Below are positions 36,023 to 45,044 of a stretch of DNA of 59,740 nucleotides, piece after piece. Made by a program: the position numbers and the translations under genes. Under the pieces are notes generated by a model, which saw nothing but the letters and a program-made list of their open reading frames with translations, was not told the origin of the DNA and made no database searches. Origin of the DNA: Lachnospiraceae bacterium (lineage in GTDB: Bacteria > Bacillota > Clostridia > Lachnospirales > Lachnospiraceae); assembly GCA_910574965.1 (NCBI GenBank), contig CAJTDB010000023.1, positions 1 to 59,740 on the forward strand. Reading direction: 5' to 3'. Position 1 is the first letter of the stretch. The number at the start of each line of letters is the position of its first letter.

Positions 36023-37513
36023 ATGAGTAGAAGAAAAGCAGTAATTGTATTTACTCAAAATTTAATTATTAAGTCGATATCAAATGTATCTGATAAATTA
36101 AAAAATTGCGAAGAAATCATATTATTGACATCACATCAACTGTTTGATTATGAGGTTGAGCAAATTCGGGAAATTTTGGAAAAAGATATAACAGCATTTT
36201 CTTTTATAGATTTTCTTAGCATGGATGAGTTGGTGTACTGTGACAAGGAAGCATTTAAGTATGAAAACAAAATGCTTTTAAGATATGATGAAAAGATTAA
36301 AGAAATAAAAAATGAGCTGGTTTTTAAGAACTTTGAGAGTAGGATTTATCCAGACGTTAGGCTTATTTTATGCGATGATCTTGGTATAGACAAAAACGTA
36401 TGGTTAAAAAAAGGTTATATATATATAAAATGCGAGTATTACTTTAATCCTCCAAAAGAAAGTTTTCTCCATGAAATTAAGACAACTTTTAAGAAAATGC
36501 CTGTCATTAAGAATATAGTTAAAAAAAAGAACAGGATGAAGGAAGAAGAAGTATATGTGGGTTATTGGAACGATAGAAAATATGTTTTTATTGGCAAAAT
36601 GAATAGGGTTTCCTATCGACTTCTTATTGATTTTAGGAAATCAAATGAGGAAGCACAAAAACTATTTGAGGGAAAGTTTGAGAATAAAAAAATTTGTACA
36701 TATCTTACATCTTTACATGAAGCCTATCGTGTTATGGTTCCTGATTTGCCGGATTATGAGGTTTATCAGATACAAGATGGATACTTACCTCCAATGTATT
36801 CCTGTAGTTATCATTTTAAGCCCAATAATCATACCTATTATGCTTGGGATGTAATGGGTGAAAAAGTATTTAAATCGCAAAATATACCTGTAATGATTAT
36901 GCCGTTCAGAAAAAAGATTTATCTACCTGAGCCTAAAGGTGTAGAAAAAATAAAGACTATTTTGATAGTAGCAAGCGGGGCTGGAGATTGGACCGCAATG
37001 AAGAATCGGTCGGATGAAGACAGGATGGTTCAGGCTTTTATCGCAGTGGCCAAAAAATTCCCTGATATTACATTTATTTACAGATGCCACCCTGTATGGG
37101 TTCATCCAAGTCACCAGGGATCAAACTCAATTCTTCGTGTTGCAGAGTGTTTTGAGAAGAGCGAGCTGAATAATATAAAGCTTTCTGCAAACATTCCTCA
37201 GATTAATGAGCAATCGTTTACGGTGACATATCCTCGAAGCTCGTTAGAAGAGGACTTAAAAACTGCCGATATTGTGTTTGGCGATCACTCGGTTTCTATG
37301 ATAGATGCGGCAATGGAAGGTACATACTTCAGTTCTGTTGACGTCATGAGCAGGCAGAATCTGTTTTTGAGCATGACAGAGCTTGGGTTTCCTCATTGCG
37401 AATCAGTGGAGGATATATGCGATCTGATTACGGCCTTACCTACAGTTGGTTTCAGAAAAAATTTTGTACAGGCTGTAAATAATTATAACAAGATGACTGA
37501 TTTGGAAGAATAA
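36023..37513 (+). CDS. Uncharacterised protein with GT-B-like C-terminal half
   Basis: A 496-residue soluble protein I do not recognise as a named family. The N-terminal 230 residues are charged and A+T-rich in codons. The C-terminal half has features of CDP-glycerol/polysialyl-type GT-B transferases: KTILIVASGAGDWTA, FIYRCHPVWVHPS (an R-x-HP element) and TADIVFGDHSVSMIDAAMEG near the end. A transferase acting on the polymer, perhaps adding a phospho-alcohol, is possible given the cytidylyltransferase at 38965; this is inference only. It is packed 3 bp after the FdtA gene and directly before the flippase. Confidence 0.6.
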   Translation: MSRRKAVIVFTQNLIIKSISNVSDKLKNCEEIILLTSHQLFDYEVEQIREILEKDITAFSFIDFLSMDELVYCDKEAFKYENKMLLRYDEKIKEIKNELVFKNFESRIYPDVRLILCDDLGIDKNVWLKKGYIYIKCEYYFNPPKESFLHEIKTTFKKMPVIKNIVKKKNRMKEEEVYVGYWNDRKYVFIGKMNRVSYRLLIDFRKSNEEAQKLFEGKFENKKICTYLTSLHEAYRVMVPDLPDYEVYQIQDGYLPPMYSCSYHFKPNNHTYYAWDVMGEKVFKSQNIPVMIMPFRKKIYLPEPKGVEKIKTILIVASGAGDWTAMKNRSDEDRMVQAFIAVAKKFPDITFIYRCHPVWVHPSHQGSNSILRVAECFEKSELNNIKLSANIPQINEQSFTVTYPRSSLEEDLKTADIVFGDHSVSMIDAAMEGTYFSSVDVMSRQNLFLSMTELGFPHCESVEDICDLITALPTVGFRKNFVQAVNNYNKMTDLEE

Positions 37514-38965
37514 ATGATAAATAAACTAATAGAGAAGTACAGGAATACAGCGGCTCCTGCAAAGGCATCTGCCTGGTTTGTTATTTCAAGCATCTTGGTG
37601 AAGGGAACTTCGTTTATAACATTACCTGTATTTTCAAGAATATTGACTACAAGTGAATATGGAATTGTATCCGTTTACCAGTCCTGGTTAGCTACAGTCT
37701 CAATTATAACCACGCTGACACTATGGGGAGGGGTTTTTAATGTAGGTATGATTCGATTTGAAGAAAGAAAATATGAAATGATTTCTTCATTCCAGGGCCT
37801 TGCTGTGTCTATTACAGCTCTCTTTCTAATACTATCAATTCCGGTTATTAAATACTTAGAATCCGTTTCAGGCATGTCTGCACTGTTAATTGTCTGCATG
37901 TTTATAGAAATTATTTTCCAGGTTCCTCATAATCTATGGGCGACAGAACAGAGATATGCGTATAAATATAAAGCCATTGTAACTATATCATTAGGAAGTG
38001 CAGTGGTCAACCCAATTCTTGGATATTTAGCGGTTATAAATGCACAGAACTGCAAAGCAGAGGCGAGGATCATGAGTGCTCTGCTTGTTCAGATTGCAGC
38101 TGGTGCAGTATTATTTGTTGTAAATCAGTATAAGGGGAGGCGTTTTTTTTCATGGGAATTTTGGAAATATGGCTTCCGGTTTAATATAGTTTTGATTCCT
38201 CATTACATATCTACCCAGATTTTGAGCCAGTCGGACAGACTGATGATAAACAATATGTGCGGGCGCAGTGATGCTGGAATATACAGTGTTGCTTACAATT
38301 TTGCGATGCTTTTATCTCTTATCACTTCATCGATTAATTCATCGCTCACTCCGTACGTTTATCAATCTATAAAAAATGGAAATAACGGCCTAAAAAAAAG
38401 GACAACAGCGATCGTCTTATTTGTAGCAGTAATAACAATTGGCATTATATGCGTAGTACCGGAGTTCTTTACTTTTTTGCTGCCGGAATCATATTATCCG
38501 GCATTAAAAGTAATTCCACCGGTCACTGCCGCAGCTTTTTTCTTTTTTGTTCATCCATTGTTTGCATCTATTGAATTTTATTATGGGAAAAACAAATATG
38601 TAACTGTAGCATCTGTAATTGGTGCTGTCTTTAATATTATTTTGAATTATATTTTTATTAATATCTATGGATTTATGGCAGCAGCCTATACTACTTTGTT
38701 TTGCTACATTTGCTTTACAGTTTGCCATTATCTATTTATGAAAATTGTTTTGAGGGAAAACGGAAGACCCAATGATATCTATGATGTTCACTCTATTTTG
38801 TTGATTTCAGCAGGGGTTCTTTTTGTGACGCTGATAATGCAGATTTTATATAATTATATACTGATACGTTGGGCAGTTTTTTTGACGGCTTTGGTTTTCG
38901 GATTTGTCTTCAGAAAAAGGATAATGTCCACAGCAAAGGAACTATTGAAAAAGGAGACTGCCTAA
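37514..38965 (+). CDS. wzx: Wzx-like polysaccharide flippase
   Basis: A 483-residue membrane protein with about twelve to fourteen hydrophobic segments. WFVISSILVKGTSFITLPVF and SRILTTSEYGIVSVYQSW are the typical opening of the MOP/PST superfamily, and QSDRLMINNMCGRSDAGIYS the conserved central part. It exports the right locus's lipid-linked repeat unit, complementing the Wzy at 24861-26045. The stop codon shares its last A with the next start. Confidence 0.92.
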   Translation: MINKLIEKYRNTAAPAKASAWFVISSILVKGTSFITLPVFSRILTTSEYGIVSVYQSWLATVSIITTLTLWGGVFNVGMIRFEERKYEMISSFQGLAVSITALFLILSIPVIKYLESVSGMSALLIVCMFIEIIFQVPHNLWATEQRYAYKYKAIVTISLGSAVVNPILGYLAVINAQNCKAEARIMSALLVQIAAGAVLFVVNQYKGRRFFSWEFWKYGFRFNIVLIPHYISTQILSQSDRLMINNMCGRSDAGIYSVAYNFAMLLSLITSSINSSLTPYVYQSIKNGNNGLKKRTTAIVLFVAVITIGIICVVPEFFTFLLPESYYPALKVIPPVTAAAFFFFVHPLFASIEFYYGKNKYVTVASVIGAVFNIILNYIFINIYGFMAAAYTTLFCYICFTVCHYLFMKIVLRENGRPNDIYDVHSILLISAGVLFVTLIMQILYNYILIRWAVFLTALVFGFVFRKRIMSTAKELLKKETA

Positions 38966-39405
38966 TGAGTAAGTATAAAATAGGATACACAACAGGTGTC
39001 TACGATATGTTTCATATTGGTCACTTGAATGTGTTAAAAAGGGCAAAAGAACTCTGCGAATATTTAATAGTAGGAGTCAGTACTGACGAATTGGTAGAGT
39101 CATATAAACACAAGAAGCCAATTATTCCCTTTGAAGAACGTGCAGAGATTGTTAAGGCTATAAGATATGTAGATGAAGTTGTTCCACAGACATCAATGGA
39201 TAAGCTGCAAGCCTGGGAAAAACTTCGCTTCGAGGCTATGTTTCATGGATCTGACTGGAAAGGAAGTGATATGTATAATAGGCTTATTGCTGATTTGAAA
39301 AGTGTTGGAGCGGAGGTTGTATTTCTTCCACATACAGAGGGGGTTTCGTCAACACTTCTATCCGATGTTCTTCATAAAATACAGGAGGATGGCGGCGTGT
39401 TATGA
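38965..39405 (+). CDS. Cytidylyltransferase of the TagD/GCT type
   Basis: A 146-residue nucleotidyltransferase; ATG 38965 has AAGGAG upstream. YTTGVYDMFHIGHLNVLKRA carries the HxGH catalytic motif (HIGH), and VSTDELV plus EGVSSTLL (an S/T-rich ISTT-like element) complete the pattern of glycerol-3-phosphate or related cytidylyltransferases. The product would be a CDP-alcohol for a phospho-linked substituent. No matching alcohol-phosphate synthase is recognisable beside it unless the MenD-like and SDR genes downstream fill that role. Confidence 0.85.
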   Translation: MSKYKIGYTTGVYDMFHIGHLNVLKRAKELCEYLIVGVSTDELVESYKHKKPIIPFEERAEIVKAIRYVDEVVPQTSMDKLQAWEKLRFEAMFHGSDWKGSDMYNRLIADLKSVGAEVVFLPHTEGVSSTLLSDVLHKIQEDGGVL

Positions 39406-40625
39406 TAATTTGTGAGGAAAAGGAATGTTTTGGTTGTGCAGTATGTCATGATATTTGTCCGGTTGGTGCTATAAGAATGTCTGATACTACTGGTTTTTGG
39501 AGACCCTTGGTTGATACTGATAAATGCATAAACTGTTGTCAATGTAAAGCGGCTTGTCCGTCTTTGATGCATAATATAAGAAGAGATATTCCATCTCGTA
39601 CCCATTCAACTACATGTTTTGCAGGATGGAGCAACGAAAACAAACTTCATTTTGATGCTACATCCGGTGGAATTGCTTCTGAGCTGGCGAGAGAAGTTAT
39701 CCGCAGGAAAGGTATAGTTGCAGGGGTAATATTCGATGGAGATAGGCGGATTGCAAGGCATACAGTAATAGAAAACGTAGAAGAACTGAACAAAATTGCA
39801 AAATCGAAATATGTACTTAGCAATAAATCAGACATTTATAAGTCTGTGAAAGAAGGCATTAGAGTCGGCAGAGTTGTACTTTATATTGGAACTGGATGCG
39901 AAATAAATGCCATGTATCATTACTTGGCAATAGTAAAAGCAGATTTAAAAAACTTTTACACGATAGATTTATTATGCAGGGGAGGAGCTTCATCAAAATG
40001 CTTAAGGGAACATACCGATTTTGTCAGCCGTAAAAAGCCTATATCCAAGGTGGCATTCAGAGGCGGAAGATATGACTGTATGTATACGGTGTACGATCAG
40101 AAGAATCATCTAGTTTATCGCAGTCCGCAATATGAGGATTCCTATTTTAAGTTATTTATGAGGCATGTACTTTTTCAAGAACGATGCTTTCAATGCCCTT
40201 TTGTAGGGACAGAACGCAATGGTGATATTACTTTGGGGGATTTTTGGGGATTGGATAAGGATGTGCTGCCTAAAAACAATATGAAGGGAACGAATCTTAT
40301 CATCGTAAACTCTGATAAGGGCAGACATATGATGAATACTGTCAAAAATAATATCACTGTATTCGAGCGGACGATGGATGAGGCAATAATGGGGAATGAG
40401 ACACTGCAGATGCCAACACCGAAGGAAAATGAATATGACGAGCTTTGGCGTTGGCTGAGGAATGGAGATTTTAAAACGGCTGTCAAGAGTGTATACGGCA
40501 TTTCTGAATGGCGTGACTATATACGGTTCAAGTTTTATACAATAAGACATATTACAAAGGAGAATATTATGGCAATTTTGAAAAATTTGAGAAATCAGCC
40601 CAGGGGGGGGGGTAAAATACAATAG
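39402..40625 (+). CDS. F420-hydrogenase beta-subunit-like Fe-S oxidoreductase
   Basis: A 407-residue protein. Two 4Fe-4S motifs open it (CFGCAVCHDICPVGAI, then CINCCQCKAACP; residues 7-55), followed by the FrhB N- and C-terminal domain blocks (TSGGIASELAREVI, LYIGTGCEINAMYHYL, CPFVGTERNGDITLGDFWGL). Such proteins are frequent in polysaccharide loci, often beside pyruvyltransferases, with unproven redox roles. The ribosome site is AGGAGG; the start overlaps the cytidylyltransferase by 4 bp. A run of ten G (40603-40612) six codons before the stop makes the C-terminus prone to frame change. Confidence 0.85.
   Translation: MIICEEKECFGCAVCHDICPVGAIRMSDTTGFWRPLVDTDKCINCCQCKAACPSLMHNIRRDIPSRTHSTTCFAGWSNENKLHFDATSGGIASELAREVIRRKGIVAGVIFDGDRRIARHTVIENVEELNKIAKSKYVLSNKSDIYKSVKEGIRVGRVVLYIGTGCEINAMYHYLAIVKADLKNFYTIDLLCRGGASSKCLREHTDFVSRKKPISKVAFRGGRYDCMYTVYDQKNHLVYRSPQYEDSYFKLFMRHVLFQERCFQCPFVGTERNGDITLGDFWGLDKDVLPKNNMKGTNLIIVNSDKGRHMMNTVKNNITVFERTMDEAIMGNETLQMPTPKENEYDELWRWLRNGDFKTAVKSVYGISEWRDYIRFKFYTIRHITKENIMAILKNLRNQPRGGGKIQ
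40603..40612 (+). repeat. G10 homopolymer tract at the end of a CDS
   Basis: Ten consecutive G near the 3' end of the Fe-S protein gene. With ten G the protein ends RGGGKIQ at 40625. With nine it would read on through KYNRKIIFVILNPNNIDIF and stop at 40734, 13 bp before the next start. With eleven it stops immediately. Long G tracts are typical slippage sites. Confidence 0.9.
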
Positions 40626-40747
40626 AAAAATAATATTTGTTATTCTAAATCCAAATAATATTGATATTTTCGTACCGAGGATGAATAGAAAAACTCAAAA
40701 CAGAAGTTTTGAATTCTATCAGCGTTGTGCTTAACGGAGGTACGAAG

Positions 40748-42493
40748 ATGTATTCAAATGAAAAAAACGTTCAAATTTTGGTGGGTTTACTGAAAAAATA
40801 TAATGTTTCAGAGATTGTTCTTTCTCCGGGAGGAAGTGATGCACCTATTGTACAGTCGTTCCAATACGATGATTTTTTCCACTGTTATTCCGTTGTTGAT
40901 GAGAGAAATTCCATATACTTTGGTATAGGTATTTCTCAGATTAAGAATTGTCCGGTCGCGTGTGTATGTACAGCCGGGACAGCTGTATCAAATTTTCTTC
41001 CCGGTATCACAGAAGCATATTATCAAAATGTACGAATAATTGCCATTACAGCGGATTCACCTGATTATATGCTGGATCAGTTGAGATTGCAGAAAATAGA
41101 ACAGAGAGGTATTTTCGGCAATTGTGTAAAGAAAGATATTACATTACCGTCGGTTCAAACAGAAGAGGAAGAATGGGCTTGTAATCGATTGTGTAACGAG
41201 ACGTTGTTAGCACTGGATCATCATGGAAAAGGACCGGTACATATAAATTTAACCATAGCAAAAACATTGGAATGTAATTCTGAAAAGCTTTGTGAAGTGA
41301 AACCTGTCAGGCGTCATGATCTTATTGATTATGCGGAGATTAGAAGACGTTTGTTTGGAAAAAAAGTAATGATTGTTGTAGGAGCAGGACTTTCTACTAA
41401 TGAAAAATTAAATAGTGTATGCCAAATTTTTTTTGAACACTATAATTGTATATTTTCTGTAGAAACAATTTCTAATTTGAGGTGTGATGGATGCGTAACG
41501 ACCTATCCTATGACAGAGACTTTCAGCATACCTGCTGAAGAAAAATATATTCCCGATATTGTTATCTCTGTTGGAAATCATATAGCCTCATATTTTTTGG
41601 AGAGTTATTTAAGAGAAAATCGAAGCAAGACAGAAAACTGGCTTGTAAATGAGAGCGGGGAGATAAGGGATCCATATTGGTCACTATCTGATATTTTTGA
41701 GGTGAATCCAATTACTTTTATCGAAAGTATAATATTGGATAAGTCTTTAGAGAAGAAAGATCATACTTATTATAATTTATGGAAGAATCTGTATAAAAAA
41801 ACAGAGAGAAATATTAGAGAGTTTTCAAGCTTTCATATTGCACATATTATTGCAGAGAAAATTCCTGATGGGGGAGTCCTGCACACTGCCGTGCTTAATA
41901 GTACAAGAGCTATGCAGTTCAGTAATTATCTAAAGAAAAATATACAATGCTACTGCAATTTGGGAGCACTTGGGATTGACGGATGTGTTGCTACTTTTAT
42001 TGGAGAAGCAGTATCAACAAAAGAACCTGCATACTTATTGATTGGAGATTTAAGCTTCTTTTACGGGATGAATGGGATAAGCATAAGAGGTTTAACAAAT
42101 AATATACGGATAATTCTATTGAATAACGGTGGCGGTGAGGAGTTCAAGATAAAAATGAATTATCCTGATATTGAAGAGTATGTATGTGCAAGTAAACAAA
42201 GGAAGGCTAAAGGATGGGCTGTAGATTGCGGATTTCAATACTATGAGGCAGATAACATAGACAGTGTATCTTATGCCTTGGATAAATTTGCAGAAGAAAG
42301 TGACCGGCCCATGTTTCTTGAAATTACGATTGATATGGATAAAGATGCTCATTTGATTAGAGAGCTGTACAAACAGGGTAGAAATGAAAGTAACGAGGGA
42401 ATCGTTGGAGGGATAAAAGCGGTGGTAAAGAAAGCTATTCCAGATAAATATAAGGGTAAGGCCAAAGAAATTTATAACATTATAAGGTCTTAA
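40748..42493 (+). CDS. MenD-like thiamine-diphosphate enzyme
   Basis: About 581 residues; ATG 40748 with CGGAGG upstream is preferred to the upstream in-frame start at 40709. VLSPGGSDAPIVQSF and VVDERNSIYFGIGISQ (cofactor-activating glutamate, about residue 56) open it. ACVCTAGTAVSNFLPGITEA and GDLSFFYGMNGISIRG through LNNGGG (ThDP/metal motif, about residue 440) follow, the full three-domain layout of MenD. No other menaquinone gene is nearby. In this locus it probably performs a decarboxylating carboligation on an unknown substrate; paired genes are a cytidylyltransferase and an SDR. Confidence 0.85.
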   Translation: MYSNEKNVQILVGLLKKYNVSEIVLSPGGSDAPIVQSFQYDDFFHCYSVVDERNSIYFGIGISQIKNCPVACVCTAGTAVSNFLPGITEAYYQNVRIIAITADSPDYMLDQLRLQKIEQRGIFGNCVKKDITLPSVQTEEEEWACNRLCNETLLALDHHGKGPVHINLTIAKTLECNSEKLCEVKPVRRHDLIDYAEIRRRLFGKKVMIVVGAGLSTNEKLNSVCQIFFEHYNCIFSVETISNLRCDGCVTTYPMTETFSIPAEEKYIPDIVISVGNHIASYFLESYLRENRSKTENWLVNESGEIRDPYWSLSDIFEVNPITFIESIILDKSLEKKDHTYYNLWKNLYKKTERNIREFSSFHIAHIIAEKIPDGGVLHTAVLNSTRAMQFSNYLKKNIQCYCNLGALGIDGCVATFIGEAVSTKEPAYLLIGDLSFFYGMNGISIRGLTNNIRIILLNNGGGEEFKIKMNYPDIEEYVCASKQRKAKGWAVDCGFQYYEADNIDSVSYALDKFAEESDRPMFLEITIDMDKDAHLIRELYKQGRNESNEGIVGGIKAVVKKAIPDKYKGKAKEIYNIIRS

Positions 42494-42676
42494 GTGATGA
42501 GATGAGACAAGAGGTCTTAATAGATATGTCCATTTACGAGAAACTATATGATAGAGAATAAAATTAAAGGTCACATTTTTAATGCATGAGAAAGCAGCGG
42601 TATAATATCTCTGCATGAGTGACTTTCCCCGTTTATCCTCTATCCGTTTATTATTATTTACAATGGAGGATTTTAG

Positions 42677-43765
42677 ATGAATATCTTACTTCTCGGTGGA
42701 ACAGGTGCGATGGGGACGCCGCTTGCCAATATTTTATCAGATAGAGGATTTGAAGTCACTATTACTTCCAGAGAAGATCATGTTAATGAGAATTTGTTGA
42801 ACATAAAGTATGTAAAGGGAGATGCACATAATCTTAATTTTTTAGGTGAATTATTAAACAATTGCTGCTATACAGCAATTGTTGATTTTCTTAAATATAC
42901 ATCTGAAGAGTTCAAGGAAAGAATTGATTTGCTGCTTGGAGGAACAAAACAGTATTTCTTGTTAAGCTCGTGCAGAGTATATGCGGAGTCAGAAGGTCTT
43001 ATACAAGAAGATTCACTGAGACTTCTTGATTCAAGAATAAAGGAAGAGGATTTTAATACTGAAAGATATGCACTGACCAAAGCATATGAGGAGAATATAT
43101 TAAAGTCTGCAAACGCAAAAAACTGGACTATTATCAGACCGTATCTCACTTATAACGATTACAGACTACAATTAGGCTTTTATGAAAAAGACCAATGGCT
43201 TAACAGAATCTTGCAAGGAAGGACGGTTGTTTTTCCTGGTGATTTATTAAAAAAGCATACAACTCTTACACATGGAGAAGATGTTGCAAGGGCAATCGCA
43301 GGTCTGATAGGAAACAGGGAAGCGCTGGGAGCAATATTCAATATTACTTCATCGGATAGTCCATTGTGGGAAGACGTGATTTGTATATATTCAAGTGTCA
43401 TATACAAATATACAGGTATAAGGATGAAGATTGCGCTATCTGATAATATTGAGGAGTTTTATCGTTTTTGGCCGACTGCATTGATAAAGTATGACAGGAT
43501 GTATAATCGTAGTTTTGATTGCAGCAAGCTGATGGAATGTTTGGAAAAAGGGGATTCTTTCACATTCAAACCATACAATGAAGGAATTGAACGATGTATA
43601 AAAAATTTTTTAGAAAAACCTGTATGGTCAGGGAAATACATAGAGTATGAGGCATGGAGTGATAAAGTATTAAATGAAAGAACTCCCGTTTTTTCCATTC
43701 CAGGGAAGAGAAACAAGTTGAAATATTTTAGGTATAGATATTTTAATACCGAAAATAAAAGGTAG
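42677..43765 (+). CDS. NAD-dependent epimerase/reductase (atypical SDR)
   Basis: A 362-residue SDR with a strong GGAGG ribosome site. ILLLGGTGAMGTPLANILSD is the cofactor loop; LLSSCRVYAE is the serine block and the tyrosine-lysine pair is YALTK (about residue 135). The C-terminal third is longer than in classic epimerases and resembles NmrA/isoflavone-reductase-like sugar enzymes. A 183-bp gap separates it from the MenD-like gene. It could reduce the MenD-like product; the substrate is unknown. Confidence 0.78.
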   Translation: MNILLLGGTGAMGTPLANILSDRGFEVTITSREDHVNENLLNIKYVKGDAHNLNFLGELLNNCCYTAIVDFLKYTSEEFKERIDLLLGGTKQYFLLSSCRVYAESEGLIQEDSLRLLDSRIKEEDFNTERYALTKAYEENILKSANAKNWTIIRPYLTYNDYRLQLGFYEKDQWLNRILQGRTVVFPGDLLKKHTTLTHGEDVARAIAGLIGNREALGAIFNITSSDSPLWEDVICIYSSVIYKYTGIRMKIALSDNIEEFYRFWPTALIKYDRMYNRSFDCSKLMECLEKGDSFTFKPYNEGIERCIKNFLEKPVWSGKYIEYEAWSDKVLNERTPVFSIPGKRNKLKYFRYRYFNTENKR

Positions 43766-43901
43766 AAAGCATGGAATCAATGTATTTTGATATTTTTCAA
43801 AGACCAAAGCTTGAAAGATCAATGACGACTCTTTAACGAGCTGGATGTAAATGATTGATGTGGAGTGACTGCAAATATTTTAGTGTGAGGGAGGTAATGA
43901 A

Positions 43902-44726
43902 ATGCTACTTAACAAATTTCGGTTGTCCAAAAAAGAAAAGATAATTGATAGAGTCAGAAAGCTATTCAACAATAGTAGTTCAGAATGGGTTACTTTTGAG
44001 GGAAGCTACTCTGATTTTGCAGCAGTTTCGGACAATCTGTGTGGTGGGGTGGGGTATAATGCAGATGCAATTTTTGAAAAAGTATCTTCTGCTGCTTTAA
44101 AGGTTAGAGATGGGAAAGCCTGTTTTGAAAGGGATGGATATCTGTTCTATGAAGAAGAGTTCGATCTTGAGCTGCTGGCAGCATTTTATGAGATTGCTAT
44201 GACAGATAAGAAAATTTCTGTCCTTGACTATGGCGGAAGTTTTGGCAGTACGTTTTTTCAAAACAAACGGAAGTTATATCAACTTACTATCCCTATACAG
44301 TGGAATATAATTGAGCAGGAACATTTTATAACTTTTGGACAGGCCAATCTTGAGAATGAGATTCTTCATTTCTACAGAAAAATAGAGGAAATCGGAGAAT
44401 ATAATGCAGTATTGTTCTCCGCAGCATTGCAATATATTGAAAATTATAGAGAGGTTTTGAATAAGATATTTTCAGACAGTCCAAGGTTTATTATTACCGA
44501 TCGGGTTACTGTTTCTGATGAAAACTATGTATGCGTTGAACGTGTTCATGAACCAATTTATGAGGCGTCTTATTCAGTATATGTATTCGCAGAAGAAGAT
44601 TTTATCAGAATATTTACTGATGCCGGATATCGGATTGAAAGTGAGTGGATTAAGAATCGCAATTGGGCATATAACGCTGATGGAAAGCTGATTTATGAGA
44701 AATCCTATTTTTGGATTAAATGTTAG
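43902..44726 (+). CDS. TIGR04325-family putative methyltransferase
   Basis: A 274-residue protein with GAGGGAGG upstream. FEGSYSDFAAVSDNLCGGVG near the N-terminus, ISVLDYGGSFGSTFFQNKRK (SAM motif I, about residue 108), WNIIEQEHFITFGQAN and VLFSAALQYIENYREVL are the hallmarks of the family (LIC12133-like). Members are found in surface-polysaccharide loci and are predicted to methylate glycans. No experimental function is known to me. It is the last clearly intact biosynthetic gene before a decayed stretch. Confidence 0.8.
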   Translation: MLLNKFRLSKKEKIIDRVRKLFNNSSSEWVTFEGSYSDFAAVSDNLCGGVGYNADAIFEKVSSAALKVRDGKACFERDGYLFYEEEFDLELLAAFYEIAMTDKKISVLDYGGSFGSTFFQNKRKLYQLTIPIQWNIIEQEHFITFGQANLENEILHFYRKIEEIGEYNAVLFSAALQYIENYREVLNKIFSDSPRFIITDRVTVSDENYVCVERVHEPIYEASYSVYVFAEEDFIRIFTDAGYRIESEWIKNRNWAYNADGKLIYEKSYFWIKC

Positions 44727-44788
44727 TGATTTTGAGCAAGATTACGACATTGTCGGAAAATAATGAATTACTTTATATTATTTTTTAG

Positions 44789-45022
44789 AAATGCGGCTTG
44801 TGGGTATTATGCGCATTGTTATCTTCTGTATATGTTTTTGCTAAGAAGAAATTAAAAATTGACAGATATTTGCTTTTGTGTATACTTGCAGTCGGACAGA
44901 TTATCGGATTATGGCTCTCAACGGGCTGGTCTGAATATCGGTATTATTGGCCTGTGAACATGCTGTGTCTTTTCCTGTTTATATACAATATTTGTATTAT
45001 GATGATTGATAATAATACGTAA
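44789..45022 (+). pseudogene. C-terminal remnant of a multi-span membrane protein
   Basis: An open frame of 77 codons without a ribosome site encodes two hydrophobic segments (LWVLCALLSSVYVF and RYLLLCILAVGQIIGLWLS) and ends STGWSEYRYYWPVNMLCLF. The RYYWP pattern just before the last segment resembles the end of large GT39/DUF6020-type membrane glycosyltransferases. An in-frame stop (TAG, 44786) cuts it from anything upstream. I read it as a relic. Confidence 0.55.
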
Positions 45023-45044
45023 AAAATTGAGAGGATAATTATTT

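Noticed and set aside
42536-42571. MSIYEKLYDRE, like the start of a nucleotide-sugar dehydrogenase
   Set aside because: Only 11 codons before a stop; too short to separate a relic from chance.
43771-43836. 21-codon frame between the SDR and TIGR04325 genes
   Set aside because: No recognisable product; the ribosome site belongs to background A/G-rich DNA.
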